6,665 nt of DNA. Origin: an uncultured Clostridia bacterium. Its GTDB lineage: Bacteria > Bacillota > Clostridia > TANB77 > CAG-508. The DNA lies in the NCBI GenBank assembly GCA_947632525.1, contig CANRPQ010000067.1:1-6665 (forward strand), read 5' to 3'. Positions within the stretch are counted from its first letter, which is position 1; the number at the start of each line of letters is the position of its first letter. The notes under the pieces were generated by a model. That model was not told the DNA's origin and ran no database searches. It was given only the letters and a program-made list of their open reading frames with translations. Below are positions 1 to 5,597 of the stretch, piece after piece. The position numbers were made by a program, and so were the translations under genes.

Positions 1-854
1 TTCCAATAAAACAAATATTGCTGTGCTATTCCTGCTAAATTGCCGTATTTTTCTTTTGCTAGTTGTTCAATCTCTTTTTTATTTACTTTTTCTTCTTGTG
101 GATTATGAATGTATAATTCATTCATTACACGTCTTACCCATACATCTATTGGAAATACTTCTAATCGTTTTAAAGTAGAAAATAGCATTATACAATCTGC
201 TACTTTTGGACCTACACCTGGCAATGTAAGTAATGTATCTCTTATTACAGATGTATCATTTTCTTTTTGTAATTTTTCTAAGTCTATCTGTTTATTTAAG
301 ATTATTTGAGTTGTTTCATATACTCTTTTATCTCTAAATCCTAATCCTAATTTTCTAAAGTCTTCCACTGTTGCTTTAGATAGTTGTTCTATAGTTGGAA
401 AAGTATAATATGTGTTTTTCTTCCATTCAATTTTATTTCCATATTGCTTAGAGATTCTTTCTATAATTCCCTTAATTCTTGGTATATTATTATTTGCTGA
501 GATGATAAATGATATGATTGTTTCCCATAAGTCTTGATTTAATAATCTAATTCCTTTTCCATATGAAATGCTTAATTTTACGCTCTCATCTACTTTGCTT
601 AACTCTTTTTGAATTTTTTCATAGTCTCTTTCTAAATCAAAATAGTCTGTTACTATTCTTTTTATATCTCCATTACAAATTCCTTTAAAAATAACTTGTC
701 CATTTTCTTCTTTTACATTTAATACATTGTTTTTAAAGATACCAGTGTAACTGCTATCTTCTTGTTTATTCCATCTAAAACATTGACCACATTCAAAAAT
801 ATGTTGCATGTTAAAAGTATCAATTTTTGGTATTGTATAAGTTTGTTCTTTCAT
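1..854 (-). CDS. ogg: 8-oxoguanine DNA glycosylase/AP lyase, OGG1 type (C-terminus cut off by window edge)
   Basis: Base-excision repair enzyme expected to remove 8-oxoguanine from DNA and nick the abasic site. I translated it by hand from ATG at 854; the frame is open for 284 codons to the left edge, so only the last part of the protein is missing. Residues 1-105 resemble the OGG N-terminal domain (early ECGQCFRW motif). Residues 110-284 are the HhH-GPD fold. SANNNIPRIKG at 119-129 matches the NNN region of OGG1. LPGVGPKVADC at 211-221 is the helix-hairpin-helix with the catalytic lysine (K217), and PIDVWVRRV at 235-243 carries the catalytic aspartate (D237). The KVADC cysteine of human OGG1 is also present. 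A sigma-A promoter lies just upstream, so the gene is probably transcribed alone. The Shine-Dalgarno is weak (GAG 7 bases before ATG). The assignment to OGG1 rather than AlkA or Nth rests on these motifs. Confidence 0.93.
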   Translation of the reverse strand, partial: MKEQTYTIPKIDTFNMQHIFECGQCFRWNKQEDSSYTGIFKNNVLNVKEENGQVIFKGICNGDIKRIVTDYFDLERDYEKIQKELSKVDESVKLSISYGKGIRLLNQDLWETIISFIISANNNIPRIKGIIERISKQYGNKIEWKKNTYYTFPTIEQLSKATVEDFRKLGLGFRDKRVYETTQIILNKQIDLEKLQKENDTSVIRDTLLTLPGVGPKVADCIMLFSTLKRLEVFPIDVWVRRVMNELYIHNPQEEKVNKKEIEQLAKEKYGNLAGIAQQYLFYW

Positions 855-887
855 AAAATTCTCATTTCTTTAATAATTCTTATCTCT

Positions 888-916
888 ATTTTATCAAATA
901 ATTTAGATTGTTTCAA
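888..916 (-). promoter_or_regulatory. Predicted sigma-A promoter of the OGG gene
   Basis: On the minus strand TTGAAA (911-916) and TAAAAT (888-893) are separated by exactly 17 bases. The start codon at 854 follows after a short leader of roughly 25 bases. It lies below the terminator at 955-992, so the glycosylase gene appears to be transcribed independently of yitT. Prediction by consensus match only. Confidence 0.72.
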
Positions 917-954
917 TTGTATTTTCTGAAATTCCTACCATTTTTCGTTTCATC

Positions 955-992
955 AAAAAATCGCCTTGAACTTATTTCTAAATTCAAAGCGA
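955..992 (-). terminator. Intrinsic terminator downstream of yitT
   Basis: On the minus strand TCGCTTTGAA (983-992) pairs with TTCAAGGCGA (961-970) over 10 base pairs with one G-U pair. The loop has 12 bases, and six T follow at once (955-960). It lies about 100 bases after the yitT stop and just before the promoter of the glycosylase gene. The other strand has no good T-run, so I assign it to the minus strand. Confidence 0.85.
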
Positions 993-1029
993 AATTTTAA
1001 AACCCTTCATACGTTTGCATCTTTAATAT

Positions 1030-1050
1030 GTTAAATAAATTATATTTAAC
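1030..1050. repeat. AT-only inverted repeat in the yitT-ogg gap
   Basis: GTTAAATA (1030-1037) and TATTTAAC (1043-1050) form a perfect 8-base inverted repeat around 5 bases. It sits in the 3' untranslated stretch between the yitT stop and its terminator. The stem has one G-C pair and no T-run, so it is not a terminator. It could be a protein site or chance in AT-rich DNA. I see no credible reading frame in the rest of this 239-base gap. Confidence 0.35.
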
Positions 1051-1093
1051 CTAGTTTACGCGTATATAGTTCATTTTTGGAATATTTTAATTT

Positions 1094-1963
1094 CTAGTTC
1101 TTTTTGAATCCTTTTCCCCATGCTTCTCTTGCATTTACAATTATTATAAATGCTTTTGGATCCATTTGAGTTGCTATTTGCTTTATTTTTGCAATATCAT
1201 TTCTTGAGCCTACACATAATAGCATCATTCTTTTTTCTCTTGTATACATTCCTTTGGCATAAATTGCAGTACTACCTCTTTCTAGTTTTTTTCCAACTTC
1301 TTCGGATATTTCTTTATATTTATTCGAAATTATGAACATCATCTTAGTAAAATTAACGCCTTCAAATACAATGTCAATCATTTTTCCCATAATATATATG
1401 CTAATTGCTGAATATAGCCCTATTTCTACTTTTTTAAAGAAAATTACATTTAGTGTAACAATTATAATATCAATTATTACAATTAAATTACTTGTTCTAA
1501 TATGTGGTTTATAACTTCTTGCAATATAAGTAATTAAATCTGTTCCACCTGTTGAAGACCCTGATTTTAATACTAATGCTACTCCTAATCCAATGCAAAC
1601 ACCACCATATATACATGCTAAAAATCGGTCATTTGTTAATTGTGGAGCTCTATCTAAAATATCAATAAAGATTGCAAGTAATACTGTTCCTGCTAATGAC
1701 TTGAATAATAGTTCTTTTCCTACTTTAAAAAATGCCCATATAAAAAATGGAATATTTAATGCAAGCATAACTGTTCCTAATGGAAACTTGAATAAGTAAT
1801 ATATAATTGTGGCTAATCCTGAAAATCCCCCTGATGATAATTGATTTGGTAATAAAAATAGTGATGTTCCCATTGCCATAATAAAACAACCTACTATTAA
1901 GTAAAGTATATCTATCGAATATTTACGTATATTTAAAATTCTTTTTGTTTTAATATAATCCAT
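1094..1963 (-). CDS. yitT: YitT-family membrane protein with C-terminal DUF2179 domain
   Basis: Integral membrane protein of unknown function, 289 residues from the ATG at 1963. Hydrophobic segments lie near residues 17-38, 46-80, 85-102, 116-132, 158-177 and 182-198. The family's glycine/serine motifs are present twice: SSGGFSGLA at 43-51 and GSSTGGTDLI at 135-144. The soluble C-terminus, about 205-280, fits DUF2179 (LERGSTAIYAKGMYT, then a MDPKAFIIIVNAREAWGKGF-like end). No substrate is established for the family. I chose ATG 1963 because AGGAG (1971-1975) stands 7 bases before it. The longer frame begins with a GTG at 2014 that has no ribosome binding site and would translate through a hairpin. 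The gene follows the radical SAM gene with only that hairpin between, so expression probably needs read-through from rnc. Confidence 0.9.
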   Translation of the reverse strand: MDYIKTKRILNIRKYSIDILYLIVGCFIMAMGTSLFLLPNQLSSGGFSGLATIIYYLFKFPLGTVMLALNIPFFIWAFFKVGKELLFKSLAGTVLLAIFIDILDRAPQLTNDRFLACIYGGVCIGLGVALVLKSGSSTGGTDLITYIARSYKPHIRTSNLIVIIDIIIVTLNVIFFKKVEIGLYSAISIYIMGKMIDIVFEGVNFTKMMFIISNKYKEISEEVGKKLERGSTAIYAKGMYTREKRMMLLCVGSRNDIAKIKQIATQMDPKAFIIIVNAREAWGKGFKKN

Positions 1964-2008
1964 AAAAAATCTCCTATTATTACGATTATTAGTAATAATA
2001 GGATTTTT
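1964..2008 (-). terminator. Terminator-like hairpin covering the yitT ribosome binding site (possible attenuator)
   Basis: TCCTATTATTAC (1992-2003, minus strand) pairs perfectly with GTAATAATAGGA (1972-1983) around an 8-base loop. An A-run precedes the stem, and GA then six T (1964-1969) follow it, as in an intrinsic terminator, although the stem holds only four G-C pairs. The yitT Shine-Dalgarno AGGAG lies almost wholly in the 3' arm and the ATG comes directly after the T-run. The hairpin therefore could end the radical SAM transcript, block yitT translation, or both. The element is nearly symmetrical and could also act on the plus strand. Confidence 0.6.
1971..1975 (-). promoter_or_regulatory. 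yitT ribosome binding site that fixes the start at 1963
   Basis: AGGAG on the minus strand, 7 bases before ATG 1963. This spacing decides against the upstream GTG at 2014. Four of its five bases lie in the 3' arm of the hairpin just described, so ribosome access is probably limited when the hairpin is folded. Confidence 0.75.
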
Positions 2009-2032
2009 ATACACTTTTTGTTGTTATAATTT

Positions 2033-3118
2033 TTACTTTTTTATTTTTGCTTGTTTTTCTACTTTTTCTTGAATTATTTCATCATAAGTTTTTTCAATTT
2101 CAATTTTAAATTTGCCTTTTTTTATTTGCTCATTAGGTTCTACCATAACATCTAGATCATAAATTTCCTTTAATCTTAATATATTTTCTTTTTTATGTCC
2201 AATAATATTATTAATATTTTCAGGATTTGCAATAATTTTTACCTGCATAACTTTTGTATTAATCTTTTTAATCTGATTTACTATTTCGTCATACCACATA
2301 TTTCCTTCTACTAGTTGTCTAAATGCTGGATGATATGGACCTGCTACTACTTGGCTACTATTTGTGCTAGGGTCTGCTATTTCTTCTGTGTTTTGTAGGC
2401 CTAATCTAATTACTTGAATATGTGCTATGTTAAATAACTGCATTACTTCTTTTGAACGCTCTACCGCTTGTTCTATTGTTAAAGGTGTATATTCTCCTTT
2501 ATTTAATTCTTCCTCTAGTTCAGTTCCTTTTATAACTAAAACTGGATAAATTCTAACTATTTTTGGTTTTAGTTTTATTAATTCTCTTGCTGTGTTTAAT
2601 TCATCTAATTTTGTACTTTCTGGAAGCCCTATCATCATTTGATGGCCTAAGACAAATCTATTCAATCTAATTAATTTAGATGCTTTTTTTACATCTGCAT
2701 AGGTATGGCCTCTTTTACATTTTTTAAGGATATAGTCATTTGTAGATTGCACACCTAGTTCAATTGTTTTAACATGATACTTTTTTAATCTTTTTAATAT
2801 ATCTTTATCTATGTAATCTGGTCTTGTAGAAATTCTAATACTTCTTACTTTTCCTTGTTTAATATATTCATTAGCCGCTTCTAATAATTCATTTTGTATT
2901 TTTTCATCAATAGCTGTGAAGCTACCACCAAAAAATGCTACTTCAACGTATTTAGAGTCATCTCTAAAGTTTTTAAGATAGTATTCTATGGTTTTTCTAA
3001 CATCATCTGCTGTTACTTGTTTCTGCTGTCCGCTTATTTTTACTTGGTCGCAGAATGTACATTTATATGGACAACCTAAATGTGGTACAAAAATTGGTAT
3101 AATATATTCTTTTTTCAA
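2033..3118 (-). CDS. Radical SAM protein, Elp3-like, lacking the acetyltransferase domain
   Basis: Predicted 4Fe-4S/S-adenosylmethionine enzyme, 361 residues. The cluster motif is CPYKCTFC (C16, C20, C23). It is followed by FFGGSFTAID, ISTRPDYID, the IELGVQS region and MMIGLPEST, in the order found in Elp3/COG1243 proteins. True Elp3 modifies tRNA wobble uridine and has a GNAT domain after the radical SAM part. Here the remaining C-terminus (about 290-361) is too short for GNAT and has a KH-like IIGHKKENI stretch at 305-313, so RNA is a plausible but unproven substrate. The start is TTG at 3118, with AGGGA 5 bases upstream and the family's usual PIFVPHLGCP beginning soon after. It stands 36 bases after the restored end of rnc, so the two are likely co-transcribed, as in many clostridia. 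No smc follows. Confidence 0.88.
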   Translation of the reverse strand: MKKEYIIPIFVPHLGCPYKCTFCDQVKISGQQKQVTADDVRKTIEYYLKNFRDDSKYVEVAFFGGSFTAIDEKIQNELLEAANEYIKQGKVRSIRISTRPDYIDKDILKRLKKYHVKTIELGVQSTNDYILKKCKRGHTYADVKKASKLIRLNRFVLGHQMMIGLPESTKLDELNTARELIKLKPKIVRIYPVLVIKGTELEEELNKGEYTPLTIEQAVERSKEVMQLFNIAHIQVIRLGLQNTEEIADPSTNSSQVVAGPYHPAFRQLVEGNMWYDEIVNQIKKINTKVMQVKIIANPENINNIIGHKKENILRLKEIYDLDVMVEPNEQIKKGKFKIEIEKTYDEIIQEKVEKQAKIKK

Positions 3119-3123
3119 TTCTA

Positions 3124-3128
3124 TCCCT
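3124..3128 (-). promoter_or_regulatory. Ribosome binding site supporting the TTG start of the radical SAM gene
   Basis: AGGGA on the minus strand, 5 bases before TTG 3118. There is no ATG or GTG in frame near this point that would keep the conserved N-terminus, and this site makes the TTG start credible. Confidence 0.65.
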
Positions 3129-3154
3129 GCTTTCTCATTTCTAATTGTTGTATA

Positions 3155-3830
3155 TTATGTAATGATTTCTAAAGCTTTTTTAGCTGCTTGCATTTCAGCT
3201 TGTTTTTTTGTTTTTCCGCTTCCGTATAGCTAGTTTTTTATTATTACACGAAACTTCTACAATGAAAGTTTTGTCATGATCTGGTCCAGTTGTTTTAATA
3301 ACTTCATAACTGATGTGTACATTTCCATTTACTTGCAATTTTTCTTGTAGTACAGTTTTATGGTCTTTCATTCCAACATTATTACTAGAATTTTTTATTG
3401 CATCCTTTAAGTTTGTTATTATAAACTTTTCTGATTCTTCTATGCCACCGTCAAAGTATATAGCTGCAATTAGTGCTTCTACACTATCTGCTAAAATAGC
3501 TGGCTTAGCATTGCCATGACTTGAAGATTCACTTTTTCCTAGATATAAGAAATCACTAAAATGGTGTTTTTGGGCAACTAAGTAAAGACTATCTTCGCAC
3601 ACTACCTCTGCTCTCACTTTAGTCATTTCTCCTTCTTTTAGTTTTGGATAATTATTATATATATATTTACTTGATAGAAATTCTAAAATGCTATCTCCTA
3701 AAAATTCTAATTTCTCGTTGCTTTCTACATGATTTTCATAAGCATATGATGTATGAGTTAAAGCCTTTTTTAATAATTCTTTGTTTTTAAATGTGTATCC
3801 AATACTTTTTTCTAATTTTTCTAATTCCAT
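3155..3830 (-). CDS. rnc: Ribonuclease III, C-terminus displaced by a one-base frameshift
   Basis: Endonuclease for double-stranded RNA, acting in rRNA and mRNA processing. The start is ATG 3830 with GAGGAAG upstream. The catalytic domain (1-150) is complete: NEKLEFLGD at 38-46 with E39, E42 and D46, then LADSVEALIAAIYFDGG with D115 and E118. The double-stranded RNA-binding domain begins near residue 155 but the frame goes wrong after residue 201: it reads 10 unrelated residues and stops at 3195. The next frame, from 3226 to the TAA at 3155, encodes YGSGKTKKQAEMQAAKKAL and four more residues, exactly the expected last strand and helix of this domain. Removing one base near 3227 gives a normal 224-residue protein. 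The coordinates given cover the restored gene; the unbroken frame as read is 3195-3830 (211 residues). The cause may be a real mutation, a sequence error or recoding. The first gene after its own promoter. Confidence 0.92.
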
Positions 3831-3861
3831 TACTTCCTCATTTCTTTTTTACTATATTTTA

Positions 3862-3890
3862 ATTTTACTATACTTACCTCAAATATGCAA
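3862..3890 (-). promoter_or_regulatory. Predicted sigma-A promoter of rnc
   Basis: TTGCAT (3885-3890) and TAAAAT (3862-3867) on the minus strand with a 17-base spacer. The -35 begins directly after the T-run of the acpP terminator, so rnc, the radical SAM gene and perhaps yitT form a unit separate from acpP. The leader to ATG 3830 is about 25 bases. Confidence 0.68.
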
Positions 3891-3891
3891 C

Positions 3892-3921
3892 AAAAAAGAA
3901 AGGATAATCCCTTTCCTTTTT
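3892..3921 (-). terminator. Intrinsic terminator downstream of acpP
   Basis: On the minus strand AAAAAGGAAAGG pairs with CCTTTCTTTTTT around the 6-base loop GATTAT; one pair is G-U. The 3' arm runs into the T-stretch. It begins 11 bases after the acpP stop. The outer A-T pairs make it partly symmetrical, so weak action on the other strand is possible. Confidence 0.82.
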
Positions 3922-3932
3922 ATTTTATATCA

Positions 3933-4175
3933 TTAATCTACATGATCTTTTATATAATCAACAACATCACCAACTGAAACCACTTTTTCTGCATCAGCAT
4001 CTGGAATTTCCATATCAAATTCCTCTTCTAATGCCATAATTAGCTCAACGATGTCTAAGGAATCTGCTCCTAGGTCATCAATAAAAGATGCTTCAGTTGT
4101 AACAGCTGTATCGGCTACTCCTAATTGTTCTACAATGATTCCTTTTACTTTTTCGAAAACTTCCTCTGAACTCAT
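3933..4175 (-). CDS. acpP: Acyl carrier protein
   Basis: Small acidic carrier of 80 residues that holds growing acyl chains on a phosphopantetheine arm in fatty acid synthesis. The attachment site is GADSLDIVEL, with the modified serine at S39. Helix II continues in the acidic stretch that follows, and the end of the protein (about 60-80) carries the usual helix IV. Length and charge are normal for the family. The start has a near-perfect Shine-Dalgarno (AAGGAGGTGA) 9 bases before ATG. It lies 107 bases after plsX with its own consensus promoter, and a terminator follows immediately, which fits the need for far more carrier protein than enzyme. Acyl-ACP made on it is the substrate of the PlsX enzyme encoded next door. 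Confidence 0.98.
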   Translation of the reverse strand: MSSEEVFEKVKGIIVEQLGVADTAVTTEASFIDDLGADSLDIVELIMALEEEFDMEIPDADAEKVVSVGDVVDYIKDHVD

Positions 4176-4216
4176 GCAAGTTCACCTCCTTTATTTTGCC
4201 TTACCTTGTTTATCTA

Positions 4217-4245
4217 ACAATATTACATGTTGATTTAATTGTCAA
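4217..4245 (-). promoter_or_regulatory. Predicted sigma-A promoter of acpP
   Basis: Perfect -35 TTGACA (4240-4245) and -10 TATTGT (4217-4222) on the minus strand, 17 bases apart. It lies in the 107-base gap after plsX. I see no terminator between plsX and this promoter, so acpP probably receives both its own and plsX transcripts. Confidence 0.8.
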
Positions 4246-4282
4246 GGATTTTTTATTAAATATTTTAATTTTTATTTTATTC

Positions 4283-5347
4283 TTATAATACTTTTTCCTC
4301 TTTTTCTTGCTCTACTTGTCTTTCTTCACTTTGTTTGCTAAATTCTTCTGTTAATTTTTCTACTGCCTTATTTTTTACAAATTGTTCTGCCTGCTTAATT
4401 GTAAATTCAAATAGTTTTTCATCACTACTTCCATGTGCTTTTACAACTGGTTTTTTTACCCCTAAAAATAGTGCTCCACCATATTCTTTATAATCTACTG
4501 TTTTAGAAAATCTATTAATTCCTGGTAAACTTGGAAGTGCTGCTATTTTAGATATTATGTTTTTCTTTAAGCTTTCTGATAAACTTCTTTTTACAAACTT
4601 TCCTAATCCTTCTACTGCTTTTAAGAATATATTTCCTGTAAATCCGTCTGTAACAATGATATCTACATTTCCGGAAAATGCATCTCTTCCCTCTATGTTG
4701 CCTATAAAGTTTACATTAACATCTTTTGACTTATTTTTTAATAATTGATAAGACTCTTTTGTTAATTCATTTCCTTTTGTTTCTTCTGTACCTATATTTA
4801 ATAGCCCCACTCTTGGATTTTTTATATCTAATGTTGTTTGTAAATAAATACTTGCCATTTGCGCAAATTGTAATAAATTGATTGGCTTGCAATTTGTATT
4901 GGCTCCGCAATCCATTAATACTAATCTACTTTTATATGAAGGTAAAATGCCTGCTAGGGCTGGTCTATCTACTCCTTTAATTCTTCCTACTAATAAAGTA
5001 GCACCTGTAAGTAATGCTCCTGAATTTCCTGCTGATATAAATACATCTCCTTTTCCTTCTTTTAGCATATTAAATCCTACCACCATAGAAGAGTCTTTTT
5101 TATGTTTAATAGCTTGTGTTGGAATATCTTCCATTTCAATTGTGTCTGTTGTATGATGTATTTTTAATCTTGTAGATATTTCTGAAATATCATTTTTTCC
5201 ATAAAATTCTTTTATCTTTTTGTTTATAATTTCTTCATTACCAATTAATATAACTTCCGCTTCAATCTGATCAATTGCTTTTACTGCGCCTTTAATTGTT
5301 GCATCAGGTGCATTATCTCCACCCATTGCGTCTAATAATATGATCAT
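4283..5347 (-). CDS. plsX: Phosphate acyltransferase PlsX
   Basis: Peripheral membrane enzyme that converts acyl-ACP and phosphate to acyl-phosphate, the acyl donor for PlsY in phosphatidic acid synthesis. The 354-residue protein starts with the family signature DAMGGDNAP (6-14). It then shows ISAGNSGALLTGA, MDCGANT, LNIGTEETKGNE, FIGNIEGRD, VTDGFTGNIFLK and EYGGALFLGVKKPVVKAHG in the expected order. It is slightly longer than usual because of a charged tail (about 330-354) rich in Glu, Gln and Lys. ATG 5347 has GGAG 7 bases upstream, and the conserved motif begins at once, so the start is secure. Its neighbour acpP supplies the carrier of its substrate. rpmF, often found just upstream in Firmicutes, is absent here. 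A promoter stands about 120 bases upstream. Confidence 0.98.
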   Translation of the reverse strand: MIILLDAMGGDNAPDATIKGAVKAIDQIEAEVILIGNEEIINKKIKEFYGKNDISEISTRLKIHHTTDTIEMEDIPTQAIKHKKDSSMVVGFNMLKEGKGDVFISAGNSGALLTGATLLVGRIKGVDRPALAGILPSYKSRLVLMDCGANTNCKPINLLQFAQMASIYLQTTLDIKNPRVGLLNIGTEETKGNELTKESYQLLKNKSKDVNVNFIGNIEGRDAFSGNVDIIVTDGFTGNIFLKAVEGLGKFVKRSLSESLKKNIISKIAALPSLPGINRFSKTVDYKEYGGALFLGVKKPVVKAHGSSDEKLFEFTIKQAEQFVKNKAVEKLTEEFSKQSEERQVEQEKEEKVL

Positions 5348-5416
5348 TCTTTCTCTCCATTTCTTGTCAATATTTAATCTTTATTCTTATCTTAAATTAA
5401 ATAATTTTTTCAAATT

Positions 5417-5449
5417 TATTGTTTTAGTAACTTCTACGTGATAACAATA
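5417..5449. repeat. Inverted repeat in the plsX leader
   Basis: TATTGTT (5417-5423) and AACAATA (5443-5449) are perfect inverted copies 19 bases apart. Both fall in the predicted 5' untranslated region of plsX, which is long (about 110 bases). They could form a leader stem or a protein site. The match is short, so support is weak. Confidence 0.3.
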
Positions 5450-5464
5450 TATGATTACTTTGTT

Positions 5465-5493
5465 ATTTTATAACTTATATTTTCTAAAGTCAA
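5465..5493 (-). promoter_or_regulatory. Predicted sigma-A promoter of plsX
   Basis: TTGACT (5488-5493) and TAAAAT (5465-5470) on the minus strand with a 17-base spacer. Transcription would begin near 5458, giving a leader of about 110 bases before ATG 5347. Confidence 0.75.
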
Positions 5494-5496
5494 TGC

Positions 5497-5512
5497 CTAA
5501 ATTATGATTTAG
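5497..5512. repeat. Palindrome directly upstream of the plsX -35 box
   Basis: CTAAAT-TATG-ATTTAG is a perfect 6-base inverted repeat around 4 bases, ending 4 bases from the -35 hexamer. Position and symmetry suit a dimeric regulator. The sequence does not match the FapR operator known from Bacillus (arms TTAGTA/TACTAA), so I name no regulator. Confidence 0.35.
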
Positions 5513-5555
5513 ATAGAAACTGACCATTTCGTCTGTTATGTATTTTATATGCTGC

Positions 5556-5590
5556 AAAAATCCGGCGGAGAATTAATATCTCCGCCGGAT
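5556..5590 (-). terminator. Strong intrinsic terminator of the VWA protein gene
   Basis: On the minus strand ATCCGGCGGAGA (5579-5590) pairs perfectly over 12 bases with TCTCCGCCGGAT (5560-5571), with a 7-base loop and a run of T (5556-5560). It begins 7 bases after the stop codon. It is by far the most GC-rich hairpin in the window and separates this gene from plsX. Confidence 0.92.
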
Positions 5591-5597
5591 AGATAGC

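Noticed and set aside
109..309. 66-residue plus-strand frame near the left end
   Set aside because: It lies antisense to the catalytic region of the OGG gene and has no ribosome binding site or recognisable content.
1964..2014. Longer yitT start at GTG 2014
   Set aside because: It has no ribosome binding site, adds residues encoded by the hairpin itself, and ATG 1963 has AGGAG at good spacing.
2988..3233. 81-residue plus-strand frame across the radical SAM/rnc junction
   Set aside because: It lies antisense to two well-supported genes, and its translation looks like the shadow of AT-rich coding DNA.
3233..3240. Slippage at the A6 run in rnc as cause of the frameshift
   Set aside because: In the shifted frame a TAG follows at 3230-3232, so a slip at the A-run would end translation. 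The switch must be further on.
4246..4282. Possible terminator after plsX
   Set aside because: Only weak A-T pairing (TTAAAATATTTAA) is present with no G-C stem, so I do not call a terminator.
5365..5370. TTGACA just before the plsX ribosome binding site
   Set aside because: No -10 box lies 16-18 bases downstream, only the start of the gene itself, so it is probably a chance match.
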